Notes under the pieces: generated by a model
The model's input: the letters and a program-made list of their open reading frames with translations, nothing else
What the model was told of the DNA's origin: nothing
Database searches by the model: none
In this document: piece after piece, positions 45,889-56,291 of the stretch
How positions within the stretch are numbered: position 1 is the stretch's first letter
Layout of the letters: each line of letters starts with the position of its first letter
Program-made: the position numbers and the translations under genes
DNA from: Trinickia diaoshuihuensis
Lineage (GTDB): Bacteria; Pseudomonadota; Gammaproteobacteria; Burkholderiales; Burkholderiaceae
DNA length: 64,000 nucleotides
NCBI RefSeq assembly: GCF_003390925.1
Contig: NZ_QUBS01000080.1
Coordinates: 53,755 to 117,754, forward strand
Reading direction: 5' to 3'

Positions 45889-46554
45889 CTAATCGGCGTG
45901 ATCCGCGATGCAGCGCGCCAGTGCCTGTTCCAGCGCGGCCATATCGGCTTTCGGGGAATCGAACGCATAGCGCCGGCGCTCGCCGTCCACTTTCAAATCG
46001 GCGCCGTGGCGATCGACGCCCGCCAAACGGACGAGCCCCGGACGGCTCACATGCCGATCGAAGTATTCGATCAGGGCGGTTTCGTCTTCATCGGTTAAAG
46101 GCTCGAGCGGGTCGAGTTCCTCGGCGTCGAGCCAGCCCATTGCGCCGAATCCGCCGATGTATCGCATTCGCTCGATTTCGAGCACGCGAAACGAAAAATC
46201 GCCCAGCGCGAGATAACGTTCGGCGTCCGGGTGATAGCGCAAGTAACGCCGGACGAGCGGCGGTTCGAGTCCGCCGGGAATGAAACGGCCCAGTAAAGTC
46301 AAACGCTCGCCGCTGAGTATGTCGTCGTTCGGCGGCGTGTCCACCACGAGAAAACCGGCTCGCGCGTCGGCTTCGAGATTGCGCGAATGCTCGGCCAAAC
46401 GGCTCACGAGCACCACCGGCCGATGTCGAGCATCGGGCGCGAACGGCAACGCGGTCGGATACGGATAGCCGAGCGGTTCGCGCGCGTGCGTCGCCAGCGC
46501 GCCCGTGGGCTTACGGTGCAATAAATGCAGCGGTGCATGTGCGGATAGGTTCAT
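45889..46554 (-). CDS. HugZ/pyridoxamine-oxidase-fold protein
   Basis: About 221 residues. The N-terminal half (HRKPTGALATHAREPLGYPYPTALPFAPDARHRPVVLVSRLAEHSRNLEADARAGFLV) is the split-barrel FMN/heme-binding fold of HugZ-like proteins, and the C-terminal half includes MRYIGGFGAMGWLDAEEL and a DUF2470-like tail. HugZ relatives degrade heme or bind flavin. Start at 46554; an in-frame ATG at 46569 is possible and neither has a good ribosome site. Confidence 0.75.
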   Translation of the reverse strand: MNLSAHAPLHLLHRKPTGALATHAREPLGYPYPTALPFAPDARHRPVVLVSRLAEHSRNLEADARAGFLVVDTPPNDDILSGERLTLLGRFIPGGLEPPLVRRYLRYHPDAERYLALGDFSFRVLEIERMRYIGGFGAMGWLDAEELDPLEPLTDEDETALIEYFDRHVSRPGLVRLAGVDRHGADLKVDGERRRYAFDSPKADMAALEQALARCIADHAD

Positions 46555-46706
46555 GGTGTCGTGCCCCATTTGGGGCGGATATGAGCTGTCAGCGAGATGT
46601 AAAGGCGTCCGTTAGAATCGACGATTCTCATTCATCGTAGCGTTTGCGCACGGATCCGGATGCCCGGATTTTCGTGTGCTGCTGCCCTTTTTTCAGCCTG
46701 GCACAA

Positions 46707-47909
46707 GTGTCTCAAACCACTTCCTCGTCCGCATCCCCCGTGCATCGTCACCTCGCTCCGGCCGCGCGCGAACGCGCGCGCTACGCCACGATGGCGCTCT
46801 TTTTCATTGCGGGAATGGCGTACGCCTCGTGGGGCGTGCACGTCCCCACGGTGCGCGACAAGTTCGATCTCCAGCCGGCCGCGCTCTCGCTCGCGCTATT
46901 CGTTCTGACGGGCGGTTCGATCGCGGCCACGGTGGGCAATGCTAAATGGATCGCGCGCGCCGGCACGCGCAAAGCGTGTCTCGTCGGCGGGCTCGTGATG
47001 TCGGTCAGTATGGCGCTGATCTTGGTCGCACCGTCCTATGCGCTGATGTTACCCGTGCTCGCGGCGTTCGGCGCGGGCATGGCGACGATGGACGTCGCGA
47101 TGAACGCCGAAGCCAGCGCGGTCGAGGAGGCGCTGGGCCGCCCCATCATGTCGTCGCTGCACGGCATGTTCAGCATCGGCGGCATGATCGGCGCCGCGGT
47201 CGGCGGGGTGGCTTTGGGTCACGGGGTGCCGAGCGCCGTGCATATGCTGTTGGCGGGACTCGTTTGCGCCGGCGTGCTCGCCGTGGCCTGCCCCGTCGTG
47301 CTGCCTCACGTGCCCCACACCGAGAGCCATCATGGCGGCACGCGTTCGAGCCGCTGGCGCTCGCCCGTGTTGTGGGCCCTGGGCGCCGTCGCGCTGATCG
47401 CCTTGATCGCCGAAGGCGCGATGTACGACTGGGCCGCCGTCTATATGCGCGATATCGTGCACTCGACGCCCGCTTTCGCCAGTGCCGGCTATGCGGCCTT
47501 TACGGGCGCGATGGCGGCCGGACGCTTCGCCGGCGACGCGATTCGAGCGCGCTTCGGCGCTGTTCAACTGGTATTCGTCAGCGCGTCGCTGGCTTTTGCC
47601 GGAATGGTCGGCGCGCTGGTGCTGCCGTTCTCGATCACCGCGCTTGCCGGCTTCGCCATGATGGGGCTCGGCCTCGCGAACATGATGCCGGTGCTGTTCG
47701 CCGCGGCCATGCGCGTCAAGGGTATCCACGCGGCGGAAGGTCTCGCCCATGTCGCGAGCATCGCCTACGTCGGCCTGTTGTTTGGGCCCGTGCTCATCGG
47801 CGGCGTGGCGCAAGCCACCAACCTCTCGATCGGTCTCTCGGTCGTCGCGCTATGCGCCGCGCTCGTCGCCGTCATCGGCCCGCGCGTGCTGAAGCGGCTC
47901 GGCGTCTAA
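46707..47909 (+). CDS. MFS transporter
   Basis: About 400 residues with 12 hydrophobic segments, starting with ALFFIAGMAYASWGVHVPTV. VEEALGRPIMSSLHGMFSIGGMIGA and ASIAYVGLLFGPVLIGGVAQ resemble sugar/drug MFS members of the FucP/YbjJ type. The GTG at 46707 is proposed; an upstream TTG (46644) and a later ATG are possible. Substrate unknown. Confidence 0.78.
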   Translation: MSQTTSSSASPVHRHLAPAARERARYATMALFFIAGMAYASWGVHVPTVRDKFDLQPAALSLALFVLTGGSIAATVGNAKWIARAGTRKACLVGGLVMSVSMALILVAPSYALMLPVLAAFGAGMATMDVAMNAEASAVEEALGRPIMSSLHGMFSIGGMIGAAVGGVALGHGVPSAVHMLLAGLVCAGVLAVACPVVLPHVPHTESHHGGTRSSRWRSPVLWALGAVALIALIAEGAMYDWAAVYMRDIVHSTPAFASAGYAAFTGAMAAGRFAGDAIRARFGAVQLVFVSASLAFAGMVGALVLPFSITALAGFAMMGLGLANMMPVLFAAAMRVKGIHAAEGLAHVASIAYVGLLFGPVLIGGVAQATNLSIGLSVVALCAALVAVIGPRVLKRLGV

Positions 47910-48049
47910 GCGGCAGCGCGGCAAAGCGCCCGCACAAAAAAACGACAGGCGCGCACGCGTTTGGCATGCACGCCCGTCGATGCTTCCGTTACAGGCCGCG
48001 CTAACCGTCGATACGGTCGCGCGGCGTCGATCGGGAAGGCTCGCGTCGA

Positions 48050-49198
48050 TTACATCTTCACTTCGTTCAGCAGCGTCTTCTTGCCGGTCACGTAGTGGTA
48101 CAGCGAGATCACGCCGTGCTTCAGATCGCCGTGCTCGTCGAACGTCGTCTCGCCGATGATGCCCTTGTAATCCGTCGACGGCATTGCCGCGAGGATCTTC
48201 GCCGCATCGGTCGAGTTCGCGCGCTTCATCGCGTCGACGATGATGTAGATCGCGTCATACGTGAACGGCGCGTAGATCTGGATCGGCACGCCGAAACGGG
48301 CCTTGTACTTGGCTTGGAACTCTTCGCCGGCCTTGCCCATCTTCTCGAGCGAGCGGCCCGCTTCCGAGCACACGACGTTGTCGGTCGCGTCGCCGGCCAA
48401 CTGCGCGAGCTGGTCGGTACACACGCCGTCGCCCGCCAGGACCTTCGCCTTGATGCCCAGTTGCTTCGCTTGCTTGGCGAACGGGCCGCCCGTGGCGTCC
48501 ATGCCGCCGTACATGATCGCGTCGGCGCCTTCGCCCTTGATCTTCGTCAGAATCGCGCGGAAGTCGACAGCCTTGTCGTTCGTCGCGTCATGCGAGAGCA
48601 CTTGCATGCCGAGCGACTTCGCCGTCTTCTCGAATTCGTTCGCCAAACCTTGACCGTAGGCCGTGGCGTCGTCGACGATCGCGACCTTCTTCAGCTTCAA
48701 ATCCTTCGCTGCGTAGTTTGCGAGAGCGGGACCTTGCTGCGCATCCGTCGCCACGACGCGGAACGTCGTCTTGAAGCCTTGCAGCGTGTATTGGGGGTTC
48801 GTCGCCGACGGCGAGATCTGCACGATGCCCGCATCGCTATAGATCTTCGAAGCCGGAATCGACGTACCGGAGTTCAAGTGGCCAACCACGGCGACGACCT
48901 TGTCGTCGACGAGCTTCTGCGCAACTTGCGTAGCCGTACGCGGGTCGGCCGCGTCGTCTTGCGCGTCCAGTTGCAGCGTGACCTTTTGGCCGCCGATCAC
49001 GAGACCCTTCTTGTTGATTTCTTCGACAGCCAGACGAGCGCCGTTTTCGTTGTCCTTGCCGAGGTGAGCGATTTGGCCCGTCAACGGCGCAACGTGACCG
49101 ATCTTGACGGTCTCGTCTGCCGCGGCACCCGTTGCCATCGTCGCGAACAACATTGCAGCCGCGGTGATCGGCAACAGTTTTTGCATCTTGATATTCAT
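48050..49198 (-). CDS. Branched-chain amino acid ABC transporter binding protein (LivJ/LivK-like)
   Basis: 382 residues. Signal peptide (PITAAAMLFATMATGAAA), then ETVKIGHVAPLTGQIAHLGKDNENGARLAVEEIN, VVGHLNSGTSIPASKIYSDAGIVQISPSATNP and VAIVDDATAYGQGLANEFEK, the Leu/Ile/Val-binding fold. Periplasmic capture of branched-chain or related amino acids. No permease or ATPase genes adjoin it. ATG at 49198 after GGAGA. Confidence 0.9.
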   Translation of the reverse strand: MNIKMQKLLPITAAAMLFATMATGAAADETVKIGHVAPLTGQIAHLGKDNENGARLAVEEINKKGLVIGGQKVTLQLDAQDDAADPRTATQVAQKLVDDKVVAVVGHLNSGTSIPASKIYSDAGIVQISPSATNPQYTLQGFKTTFRVVATDAQQGPALANYAAKDLKLKKVAIVDDATAYGQGLANEFEKTAKSLGMQVLSHDATNDKAVDFRAILTKIKGEGADAIMYGGMDATGGPFAKQAKQLGIKAKVLAGDGVCTDQLAQLAGDATDNVVCSEAGRSLEKMGKAGEEFQAKYKARFGVPIQIYAPFTYDAIYIIVDAMKRANSTDAAKILAAMPSTDYKGIIGETTFDEHGDLKHGVISLYHYVTGKKTLLNEVKM

Positions 49199-49652
49199 GT
49201 AAGTCTCCGGTTTCGGTCCCAAAAACGACGTGATCGCCCGAATCCCCGCCTTCCCTCTTGTTGTGTCGAAGGGGCAATTACGTCGGATGCATCGTCATGC
49301 ACTTGTTGGTGCACCCCGGCCGGCGAGTTCGTGACAAGCCTTGCCTGCGTGCTGCGCGCAAGTGTAGGGCAACAAATTAAAGTTGGGGATATTTTTGAGA
49401 AAGTGGGAAGACTACTAATAGCGCGCGCAGCGAAAAAGGCTTGCGGGAATGGGCGCGACCGCCCGCAAACCCACTAGGCATGCGGGTTTTGGAGCAGTCG
49501 GCAGTGCGGCGGCGACGCAACAGTGCCGCGTTCAATTGCAAAAATGGTGTGCTAAGCGCTTGAGCGGAATCAAAAAAACGCTTAACAAAAACATACAAAC
49601 GCCATTCGATCGAGCGAACAACGCGGCTTTACCGAGGCGATCCGTAGTGTCT
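49199..49652. other. Gap between LivK-like and nitronate monooxygenase genes
   Basis: 454 bp. It must contain the livK-like promoter (right side of that gene). An A-rich stretch with AAGCGCTT and a second CGCTTAA near 49555-49585 could be a terminator for the gene on the right. No coding sequence or RNA recognised. Confidence 0.45.
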
Positions 49653-50768
49653 TTATTCGATCGCGCCGATGCGCGAAAGGGCGTTCACCGCGGCTCGCCA
49701 TTCGGTATCGAGCGCATCGACGAGTTCGGCGGCGCCGGCGCGCTCGGGCCGTCCCCGCAAAAGCGGCGCGCCCTGGCCCGACCACAGCGAGAGGTAATCG
49801 CCGCGGTCGGCCTTCGCCGCCGTTTGGCGCAACTCCTGAGTCAGCGCGTTTTGCACGGGGTAAGGCGCGACCAGGGAAGGCTCGGCTTCGAGCCGATCCA
49901 TCAACGTATTGCGTATGCCGCGGGCGTAGCGTCCCGTAATGGCCCGTGTCACCGAAGTGGACGTATCGCGGCTCGCGAGGAGCCGCCGGCGCCAGTCCTC
50001 GGCAATCGCGCTTTCCGCGCAAGGCAAGAACACGGTCCCGAGTTGCGCCGCCTGCGCACCGAGCGCGAGCGCGGCCGCTATGCCCCGGCCGTCCATGATC
50101 CCGCCCGCCGCGAGAACCGGGATGTCGAGCGCATCGGCGAGTTGCGGCACCAGCGCCATCGTCCCGACCAGCGGATTCTTGCCCGCGTCTATGAAGGTGC
50201 CGCGGTGTCCGCCGGCCTCGGCGCCCTGCGCGCAGACCGCATCGGCGCCCGCATCGCGCCAAGCGAGGCCCTCGGCAACGTGCGTCGCCGAGCCGATCAC
50301 ATAGCTGCCCGCCGCCTTCAGGCGCGCCACGTCGGCCGCATCGAGCACGCCGAAAGTAAAACTGACCACGGGCACGCGCAGTTCGACGAGCCGATCCAGT
50401 TGCGCGCGAAACGCGTGCGCATAGCGCTCGAGGGCACGGCCCGGCGGCAGTCCCAGTTCGGCGCGCAGCGGATCGATCGCACTCAGCGCGCGACGTACCG
50501 TCGCTTCGTCGGGCGTATGCTCGTCGAGCACGAACAAGTTGACGCCGAACGGGCGCGAGGTCCCGGCTCGGATCTCAGCCACTTCGGCCGTGAGCTTATC
50601 GGGTGTCATCGCGCCGGCGCCGAGGCTGCCGAGCGCCCCGGCGTTGCTCGCGGCGATGACGAGCGCGGGCGTCGTCGCGCCGACCATCGGCGCCTGTACG
50701 AGCGGTAGACGCAAATCGAAACGTTCGGCGAACGGCGTGGCGTAACGGTTCGATGCTCTCGTGCTCAT
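49653..50768 (-). CDS. Nitronate monooxygenase-family flavoprotein
   Basis: 371 residues. TIM-barrel FMN enzyme: LPLVQAPMVGATTPALVIAASNAGALGSLGAG, VPVVSFTFGVL, GADAVCAQGAEAGGHRGTF and IPVLAAGGIMDGRGIAAALALGAQAAQLGT are standard. Oxidises nitronates or alkyl compounds. ATG at 50768 with GGAGAC upstream. Confidence 0.88.
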   Translation of the reverse strand: MSTRASNRYATPFAERFDLRLPLVQAPMVGATTPALVIAASNAGALGSLGAGAMTPDKLTAEVAEIRAGTSRPFGVNLFVLDEHTPDEATVRRALSAIDPLRAELGLPPGRALERYAHAFRAQLDRLVELRVPVVSFTFGVLDAADVARLKAAGSYVIGSATHVAEGLAWRDAGADAVCAQGAEAGGHRGTFIDAGKNPLVGTMALVPQLADALDIPVLAAGGIMDGRGIAAALALGAQAAQLGTVFLPCAESAIAEDWRRRLLASRDTSTSVTRAITGRYARGIRNTLMDRLEAEPSLVAPYPVQNALTQELRQTAAKADRGDYLSLWSGQGAPLLRGRPERAGAAELVDALDTEWRAAVNALSRIGAIE

Positions 50769-50992
50769 TTGAAGTCTCCTGGCGTCAAGTCGGATCGGCG
50801 CGCCGACGATGCGGTCACTGTACGCCGCCGCCTTGCGTCCGAAAAATGAATTATCGAGATCGTTTCGTTTCCGTTCGGTGAACGAGTTGGGAAAGCGCCG
50901 CCGCTTACGCTGGCTATACACGCCTCCAGCAAAGCTCGCGAATCGATGCGAAACTGGCGGCCCCTACCGAATTGCCAGACGAGAGGTTTTCG

Positions 50993-51694
50993 ATGAGTGT
51001 GACAACGCGATGGATCGAGATCGACGCCGGCGCAGGCGAGCGCTATGACGGCTACCTGGCGCTGCCGCGCGCGGGCAAAGGCCCGGGCGTCATCATCGTG
51101 CAGGAGATTTTCGGCGTGAACGCGCATATCCGTTCGGTCGCCGAACAATATGCGCTGGCGGGCTACGTCGCGCTCGCCCCCGATATCTTCTGGCGCGCCG
51201 AGCGCCGCGTGGAGCTAGGTTACGAAGGCGCCGACCGCGACAAGGCGCTCGCGCTGCTAAAGAATATCGATGCCAACCAGGCGGCGGCCGATCTCGGCGC
51301 GGCCGCGAAGGCGCTGCGCGCGCTGCCAGAAACCGCAGGCAAAGTGGGCGCGGTCGGCTTTTGCTTCGGCGGTCAACTCGCTTATTTGATGGCGGCGCGC
51401 GGCACCGTCGATGCCGCCGTCGCCTACTATGGCGGCGGGATTCAAAACAAGCTCGACGAGGCGCCCAACGTCCGCGTGCCGATGCTGTTTCATTATGCGG
51501 AGCATGACTCGTCGATCCCGCAAGCAGCCGTCGCTCAAGTGCGGCAAAGCTTCGCGGGCCGCGCGAACGCGCAGTTCCACGAGTATCCGGGCGTGGGGCA
51601 CGGCTTCAATTGCTCGGATCGTTCCGCCTACGATCAGCACGCCTCGGCGCTCGCGCACGGACGCACGCTCGAGTTTCTCTCGTCTAACTTGTAA
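50993..51694 (+). CDS. Dienelactone hydrolase-family protein
   Basis: 233 residues. Alpha/beta hydrolase with Cys nucleophile in GFCFGG (Cys124), Asp172 (AEHDSSIP) and His203 (GVGHGF), plus VIIVQEIFGVNAHIRSVAEQYALAGYVALAPD. Dienelactone hydrolase in aromatic breakdown is the best-known member, but no other pathway genes are near. GAGAGG precedes the ATG. Confidence 0.88.
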   Translation: MSVTTRWIEIDAGAGERYDGYLALPRAGKGPGVIIVQEIFGVNAHIRSVAEQYALAGYVALAPDIFWRAERRVELGYEGADRDKALALLKNIDANQAAADLGAAAKALRALPETAGKVGAVGFCFGGQLAYLMAARGTVDAAVAYYGGGIQNKLDEAPNVRVPMLFHYAEHDSSIPQAAVAQVRQSFAGRANAQFHEYPGVGHGFNCSDRSAYDQHASALAHGRTLEFLSSNL

Positions 51695-51761
51695 GCGTCG
51701 AACGATCGGCGCGGCTGACTGGCCGCGCCGCAGTCGAGCATGGTCTTGGGCGGCCGCTCGA

Positions 51762-52076
51762 TCAGGCCTTCTTCGAATACGCGCTGCACCAGCCCTTGCC
51801 GGCGACTTGCTTGCCCCCGAACATGGGACAAGGTGCGAATGCGTCGGCGGGTTTGCCTTGGAAGAACTGGCAGTTGCTGCACGTTTCGCCCGCGGCGTAC
51901 TTCGGATACTTCGCCTTGTCGACTTTGGACGCATCCAACTTATAGCCGAGCGCAACGGCGGTCGGATCGTTTTCCGCGACTTTCGGGGCATCGGCCAGCG
52001 CCTCGCGCGAAGCCAATGCGAGCGCGGACACAGCGCCCAGACTCGTGATCAAAAACGTACGGCGGGACGACTTCAT
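51762..52076 (-). CDS. High-potential iron-sulfur protein (HiPIP)
   Basis: 104 residues. Twin-arginine signal (SSRRTFLITSLGAVSALAL) and four cysteines at 66, 69, 83 and 97 in the HiPIP spacing (CSNC, CPMF, GWC), binding a 4Fe-4S cluster in the periplasm as an electron carrier. AGGAGAG lies 8 nt before the ATG. Confidence 0.92.
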   Translation of the reverse strand: MKSSRRTFLITSLGAVSALALASREALADAPKVAENDPTAVALGYKLDASKVDKAKYPKYAAGETCSNCQFFQGKPADAFAPCPMFGGKQVAGKGWCSAYSKKA

Positions 52077-52220
52077 GGGGGACTCTCCTTTATATGATCC
52101 TACTGTGCGCTGCTTCTCGCGGCAGCAGTGGGCAAGCATAGCAACGAAGCGCCGATAGCGCACCGGGCTTGACCCTATGTCGCGGATAAGCGGACGCACC
52201 GGTCCGTCGCCTGCGTCTCC

Positions 52221-53327
52221 TTATGCCCGGCCCGCGAGCTCGCACACGCGCTGCGCGATCGCGAGCGATGCGGTCAACCCCGGAGATTCGATGCCGAACA
52301 AGTTGACGAGCCCCCGCACGCCGTGTGCGGCGGGACCTTGGATCACGAAATCGGCGGCGCTTTCGCCCGGCCCCGACAGCTTCGGCCGGATCCCCGCATA
52401 CGCCGGCTGGAGCGCACCGTCGGGCAGCGCGGGCCAATACTCGCGAATGGCCGCGTAGAACGAATCGGCGCGGCGCGGATCGACGTCGTAATTGATCGTA
52501 TCGACCCATTCCACGTCGGGGCCGAAGCGCGCTTGGCCGCCGAGGTCGATCGTCAAATGCACGCCGAGCCCCGCTTCGTTCGGCATCGGATAGATGAGAC
52601 GCGAGAACGGCGCGCGCCCCGACACGCTGAAATAGTTGCCGCGCGCAAGATAAAGCGGCGGCACGTGCCGCGCATCGAGCCCGCGGATCTTGCGGGCCAG
52701 TGCGTTCGCGTGCAAGCCGGCGCTGTTGATGACGCAGGCGGCCGAGAGCGCGGTAGGCGATTCGCCGCCGACCGTGACGACGAAGCGGCCGGCTCTGGCC
52801 TCCACCGATTCCACGGGCGAATGAAATGCGCAGACGCCGCCCGCGCGTTCGGCGTCCCCTTGCAACGCGAGCAGCAACTGATGGCTGTCGACGATACCCG
52901 TTTGCGGGGAGAACACCGCGGCCTCGCATTGCAGGGCCGGCTCGAGCTCCTGCGCGTCGGCGCCCGATAGCCGGATCAGATCGAGCACGCCGTTCTCTTT
53001 GCCGCGCGCCTCGATGGCGGCAAGCTGCGGCAATTGATTGCGCGCGGTCGCGACCAACAGCTTGCCGCAACGCTGATGCGGCACGCCGCGCGCGGCGCAA
53101 TATTCATAGAGCATTTCGCGCCCGCGCACGCAAAGCGTCGCTTTCAACGAGCCACGCGGATAGTAGAGCCCCGCATGTATGACTTCGCTATTGCGCGAAC
53201 TCGTGCCGGTGCCGATGGCTTCGCTCGCCTCGAGCACGATCACCTCGCGGCCCCGCTCGGCGAGCGAGCGCGCGATCGCTAGACCGACCACGCCCGCGCC
53301 GATCACTACACATTCGATCTCATCCAT
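52221..53327 (-). CDS. FAD-dependent oxidoreductase (LhgO-like)
   Basis: 368 residues. FAD motif [29 protein letters not shown], then [23 protein letters not shown], which matches L-2-hydroxyglutarate oxidase/YgaF-type enzymes, with [17 protein letters not shown] and [15 protein letters not shown] near the end. Probable substrate a 2-hydroxy acid. Confidence 0.85.
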   Translation of the reverse strand: MDEIECVVIGAGVVGLAIARSLAERGREVIVLEASEAIGTGTSSRNSEVIHAGLYYPRGSLKATLCVRGREMLYEYCAARGVPHQRCGKLLVATARNQLPQLAAIEARGKENGVLDLIRLSGADAQELEPALQCEAAVFSPQTGIVDSHQLLLALQGDAERAGGVCAFHSPVESVEARAGRFVVTVGGESPTALSAACVINSAGLHANALARKIRGLDARHVPPLYLARGNYFSVSGRAPFSRLIYPMPNEAGLGVHLTIDLGGQARFGPDVEWVDTINYDVDPRRADSFYAAIREYWPALPDGALQPAYAGIRPKLSGPGESAADFVIQGPAAHGVRGLVNLFGIESPGLTASLAIAQRVCELAGRA

Positions 53328-53532
53328 GTTTTGTGGTCGCGGCCCGTTCGGCCGCGCTTCTCCGTCCGCTTCCAACTCAGGTGGGACTGCTTCGCGAGCG
53401 CCGGCATGTCCGGCGCTCGCATCGTCGCGCTTAACGAGACGTAAGGATCATGGATCATTGTACGACGCCGGGCGGCGTTCCCAACCCGCGAGCGGAGCAA
53501 AGCGCCGTCGTAACGGCCGAAACAAACGGGTC

Positions 53533-54510
53533 TCAGAACCCGATCGGCCGGCGTCGCGCGCCGCGTTCCGGGCGGATGTCGTCGGCGCGCACGACGTCCC
53601 GGCCGTCGATGCGGGCCTCGCCGAACGCGTGCAGGATGGCGCGGCGCATATCGCGCGGCGACGCGCGCGAGAGCGCTTCGAGAGCATCGTCGCCCAATCG
53701 CTCCGGAAAGCGCCGGCCCCAGCCGTGCGCGGTACGGACTTCATCGTAGATCGTCTGAGCGATACGGCGCGCGCCGTCGCGATCGGGCGGCGCGATTTCG
53801 TAGACGCTCATGCGGCTCAAGATGGGCTCGGGAATCGCGCGCTCGTCGTTGGCCGTCGCGATCCAAATGACTTGGCCCGCGTTGATCGGCACTTCGGCGA
53901 ACTCGTCGATGAACGCCTGCGCCGTCTCGTGTTCGAGCAGCGCGTATAGCGCGCCGAGCGGGTCGTATTGCGAATCCGCGCTCGCTTTGTCGATCTCGTC
54001 CACGACGATCACGGGGTTCGCATAGCTGCCGTTCACCAGCGTTTCGAAGACCTTGCCGGGCTTGGCGTTCTTCCATTGCGAGGAAGCGCCCGACAAAATC
54101 CACCCCGCCGTCAGCGAACTCATCGCGACGTACTGATGCGAGGTGCCGAGCAAGCGCGCGAGCGCTTTGGCGAAATGCGTCTTGCCGATGCCGGGATCGC
54201 CGAGCAACAGAATCGGCATCAGCTCGAGCCGGTCTTCGGTTTCGACGCAAAGCGCCATCTGCCGGCGCACGTCCTCGAGCGGATCGGCGAAATTGGGCAG
54301 CGCCTCGATGAGGGCATCGATCGCGGGCATGCGGTTCGGCTTCACGCAGAACCGCATATTGCCCACCTTCAGCATTTTTTCGTAGGTCGTGCGCAGCGCC
54401 TCGTTCGCGCCTTCGGTCAATTCGTTCAGTGCCGTCTCGACCCGTTCGAGGTCGTACAGCTTGCTGAAGGACGCCACTGCGATTTCCTGTTTCACCACGG
54501 CTGTCGTCAT
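53533..54510 (-). CDS. AAA+ ATPase
   Basis: 325 residues. Walker A GDPGIGKT (104-111), Walker B VIVVDEID, sensor IATANDERAIPEPILSRM. The arrangement is like the ATPase part of Lon or ClpX without protease or zinc domain. There is no partner protease gene next to it. Role unknown, perhaps chaperone or remodelling. Confidence 0.8.
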   Translation of the reverse strand: MTTAVVKQEIAVASFSKLYDLERVETALNELTEGANEALRTTYEKMLKVGNMRFCVKPNRMPAIDALIEALPNFADPLEDVRRQMALCVETEDRLELMPILLLGDPGIGKTHFAKALARLLGTSHQYVAMSSLTAGWILSGASSQWKNAKPGKVFETLVNGSYANPVIVVDEIDKASADSQYDPLGALYALLEHETAQAFIDEFAEVPINAGQVIWIATANDERAIPEPILSRMSVYEIAPPDRDGARRIAQTIYDEVRTAHGWGRRFPERLGDDALEALSRASPRDMRRAILHAFGEARIDGRDVVRADDIRPERGARRRPIGF

Positions 54511-54830
54511 CGCTCACCTCTCATGCCATTGCCAAGCGCATGTGCTCTCCGAGCGCGCCCCGACCCCATGGTGTTGCCATGCGTCCGGCCTCGGGCGGCG
54601 CATCGTTCGCTACTTTGCGATTTCAGTGTAGCCAAGCAATTTCCATGCGAAAAGCGAGCAGCGAGACGAACGTGCTGCTAATAACGTAGCGGCGCGGGCG
54701 ACGGCGGCGCGCCAGCGGCCGGCACCGGCGCCTCGGCACCGTTCGTGCGTCGGCCATATCGAAAGGCGTAAGATGGACGCTTGTCGTTTCGCGCGGCAGC
54801 CTCCGTTTTCGCGCGAAGGAGAAGGGTTCG
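54511..54830. other. Gap upstream of the exported protein gene
   Basis: 320 bp between divergent genes, holding both promoters by position. No motif or gene recognised. Confidence 0.4.
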
Positions 54831-55412
54831 ATGACGCGTTCCACCCGCATTGCCGCCGGCTTCGCCGGCCGCCTGGCCCGGATATCGGGCACGTTCGCGG
54901 CGCTTGTGCTGGCAAGCGCCTTGGCCGCAAACCAGGCGGCGGCCGCGGCGGACGCGGCCTCGTCCGCGCCCGCCGCCGGCCCGGTCGACGACACTCCCAC
55001 GGCCGTCAGTTGGAAACTCGACGTTTTGCGCGACGGGCAGCCGATCGATACGTTCGAAGCCACGACGATGGTCGGGCAGACATTCAGCGATACGCACCAT
55101 CACCCGATGCAACATCGCGTCGGATGCAAGGACAACCCCGCGGGCGGCATCGATCTTGCACGAACGGTATCGGTTTCGCCGATCGCCGCCGATCCCGGCG
55201 GGGTGACGCTCGCCGTCGATGCCGACGAAACGATCGAAGACGACGCGGCACCCACGACCCCCGAAGGCTGCAAGCTGCCGCCGCAGCCACGGCGCGTGAA
55301 TGCGAGCCACCCCGGTCTCTTGGTTCCAATCGGCCAAGCGGCCGATTGGACGTTGATCGACAAGAATCCGGCGCTCGTCTATCGCGTGCATGCGAGCGTC
55401 ACGTCTCATTAA
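54831..55412 (+). CDS. Hypothetical exported protein
   Basis: 193 residues. N-terminal hydrophobic segment (ISGTFAALVLASALAANQAAAAA) is a likely signal peptide. The rest (VSWKLDVLRDGQPIDTFEATTMVGQTFSDTHHHPMQHRVGC) looks like a beta-rich periplasmic domain with a His-rich loop (THHHPMQH) and two cysteines. Family not recognised. GAAGGAGAAGG lies before the ATG. The endonuclease-like gene follows closely on the same strand. Confidence 0.6.
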   Translation: MTRSTRIAAGFAGRLARISGTFAALVLASALAANQAAAAADAASSAPAAGPVDDTPTAVSWKLDVLRDGQPIDTFEATTMVGQTFSDTHHHPMQHRVGCKDNPAGGIDLARTVSVSPIAADPGGVTLAVDADETIEDDAAPTTPEGCKLPPQPRRVNASHPGLLVPIGQAADWTLIDKNPALVYRVHASVTSH

Positions 55413-55441
55413 CGGTTGCAACGAAGCGGAAACGACGCTGC

Positions 55442-56242
55442 ATGCGAAACCCCGAAGAATTGACGGCGGCAAGGCCGCATAAGAAAGAGTTCATCGCGGT
55501 GAGCTGGAACCTGCACAAAGGCCGCTCGCCGCTCGGCTTTACGGCATGGAAGGCGATGCAGCGCTGGGTCGAATCGACGCACGCCGACGTCTACTTTCTG
55601 CAAGAAGCCATGGCGCGGCGTATGCCGGGTCCGGTGCTGGCCACGAGCTTCGGCGCGCCTGTGCACGAGCCGCTTGCCGATGTCTGGGAGTGCCAGGCCA
55701 CTGAGATTGCACATGCGCTCGACCTCGACATCGCACTCGGTCCGAATGTGTTCAAGCCGTCTTGGCGGCATGGCAATGCGATCCTTTCCCCGCATCCGCT
55801 CGATCTCGGCGGGCGCTGGGATATCTCGGCGCACCGGTTCGAGCGGCGCGGTTTGCTCGTGGCGCGCGCGGCCTTCGCGGGCCGCTCGGTCACGCTGCTA
55901 TGCGCCCACCTCGCGCTCACGCGCTCGGCCCGCATGCGCCAGATGAATTGGATCGCTCATTGGATCGCGCGCGAGGCGCCGGACGGGCCGCTCGTGCTCG
56001 CCGGCGACTTCAACGATTGGCGCAACGACTCGGTACCGATCTTCGGCGAACACGGGCTCGTGGAGGTGGCGACGCTCCTGGGGCAGCCTGCCCGCACGTT
56101 TCCGGCGTTTTCGCCGGCGCTCGCGCTCGATAAGATGTTCGTGCGCGGCATGCAGCCGATCGCCTGCGTGCCGCCCACGCAAGAGACGGCGTGGCTTTCC
56201 GACCACTTGCCCTATATCGCTCGACTTCAATTGCAGGACTGA
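55442..56242 (+). CDS. Endonuclease/exonuclease/phosphatase-family protein
   Basis: 266 residues. VSWNLHKGRSPLGFTAWKAM (Asn/metal site), DVYFLQEAM (catalytic Glu), LLCAHLALT (His), LVLAGDFNDW (Asp-x-Asn) and WLSDHLPYIA (final Asp-His) complete the EEP fold active site. Could cleave DNA or phosphodiesters. No signal peptide. Confidence 0.87.
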   Translation: MRNPEELTAARPHKKEFIAVSWNLHKGRSPLGFTAWKAMQRWVESTHADVYFLQEAMARRMPGPVLATSFGAPVHEPLADVWECQATEIAHALDLDIALGPNVFKPSWRHGNAILSPHPLDLGGRWDISAHRFERRGLLVARAAFAGRSVTLLCAHLALTRSARMRQMNWIAHWIAREAPDGPLVLAGDFNDWRNDSVPIFGEHGLVEVATLLGQPARTFPAFSPALALDKMFVRGMQPIACVPPTQETAWLSDHLPYIARLQLQD

Positions 56243-56291
56243 GCGGCGAAGTTGCGTTAGATTTGACGCTTTCGCCACGGGCGCCAACGCG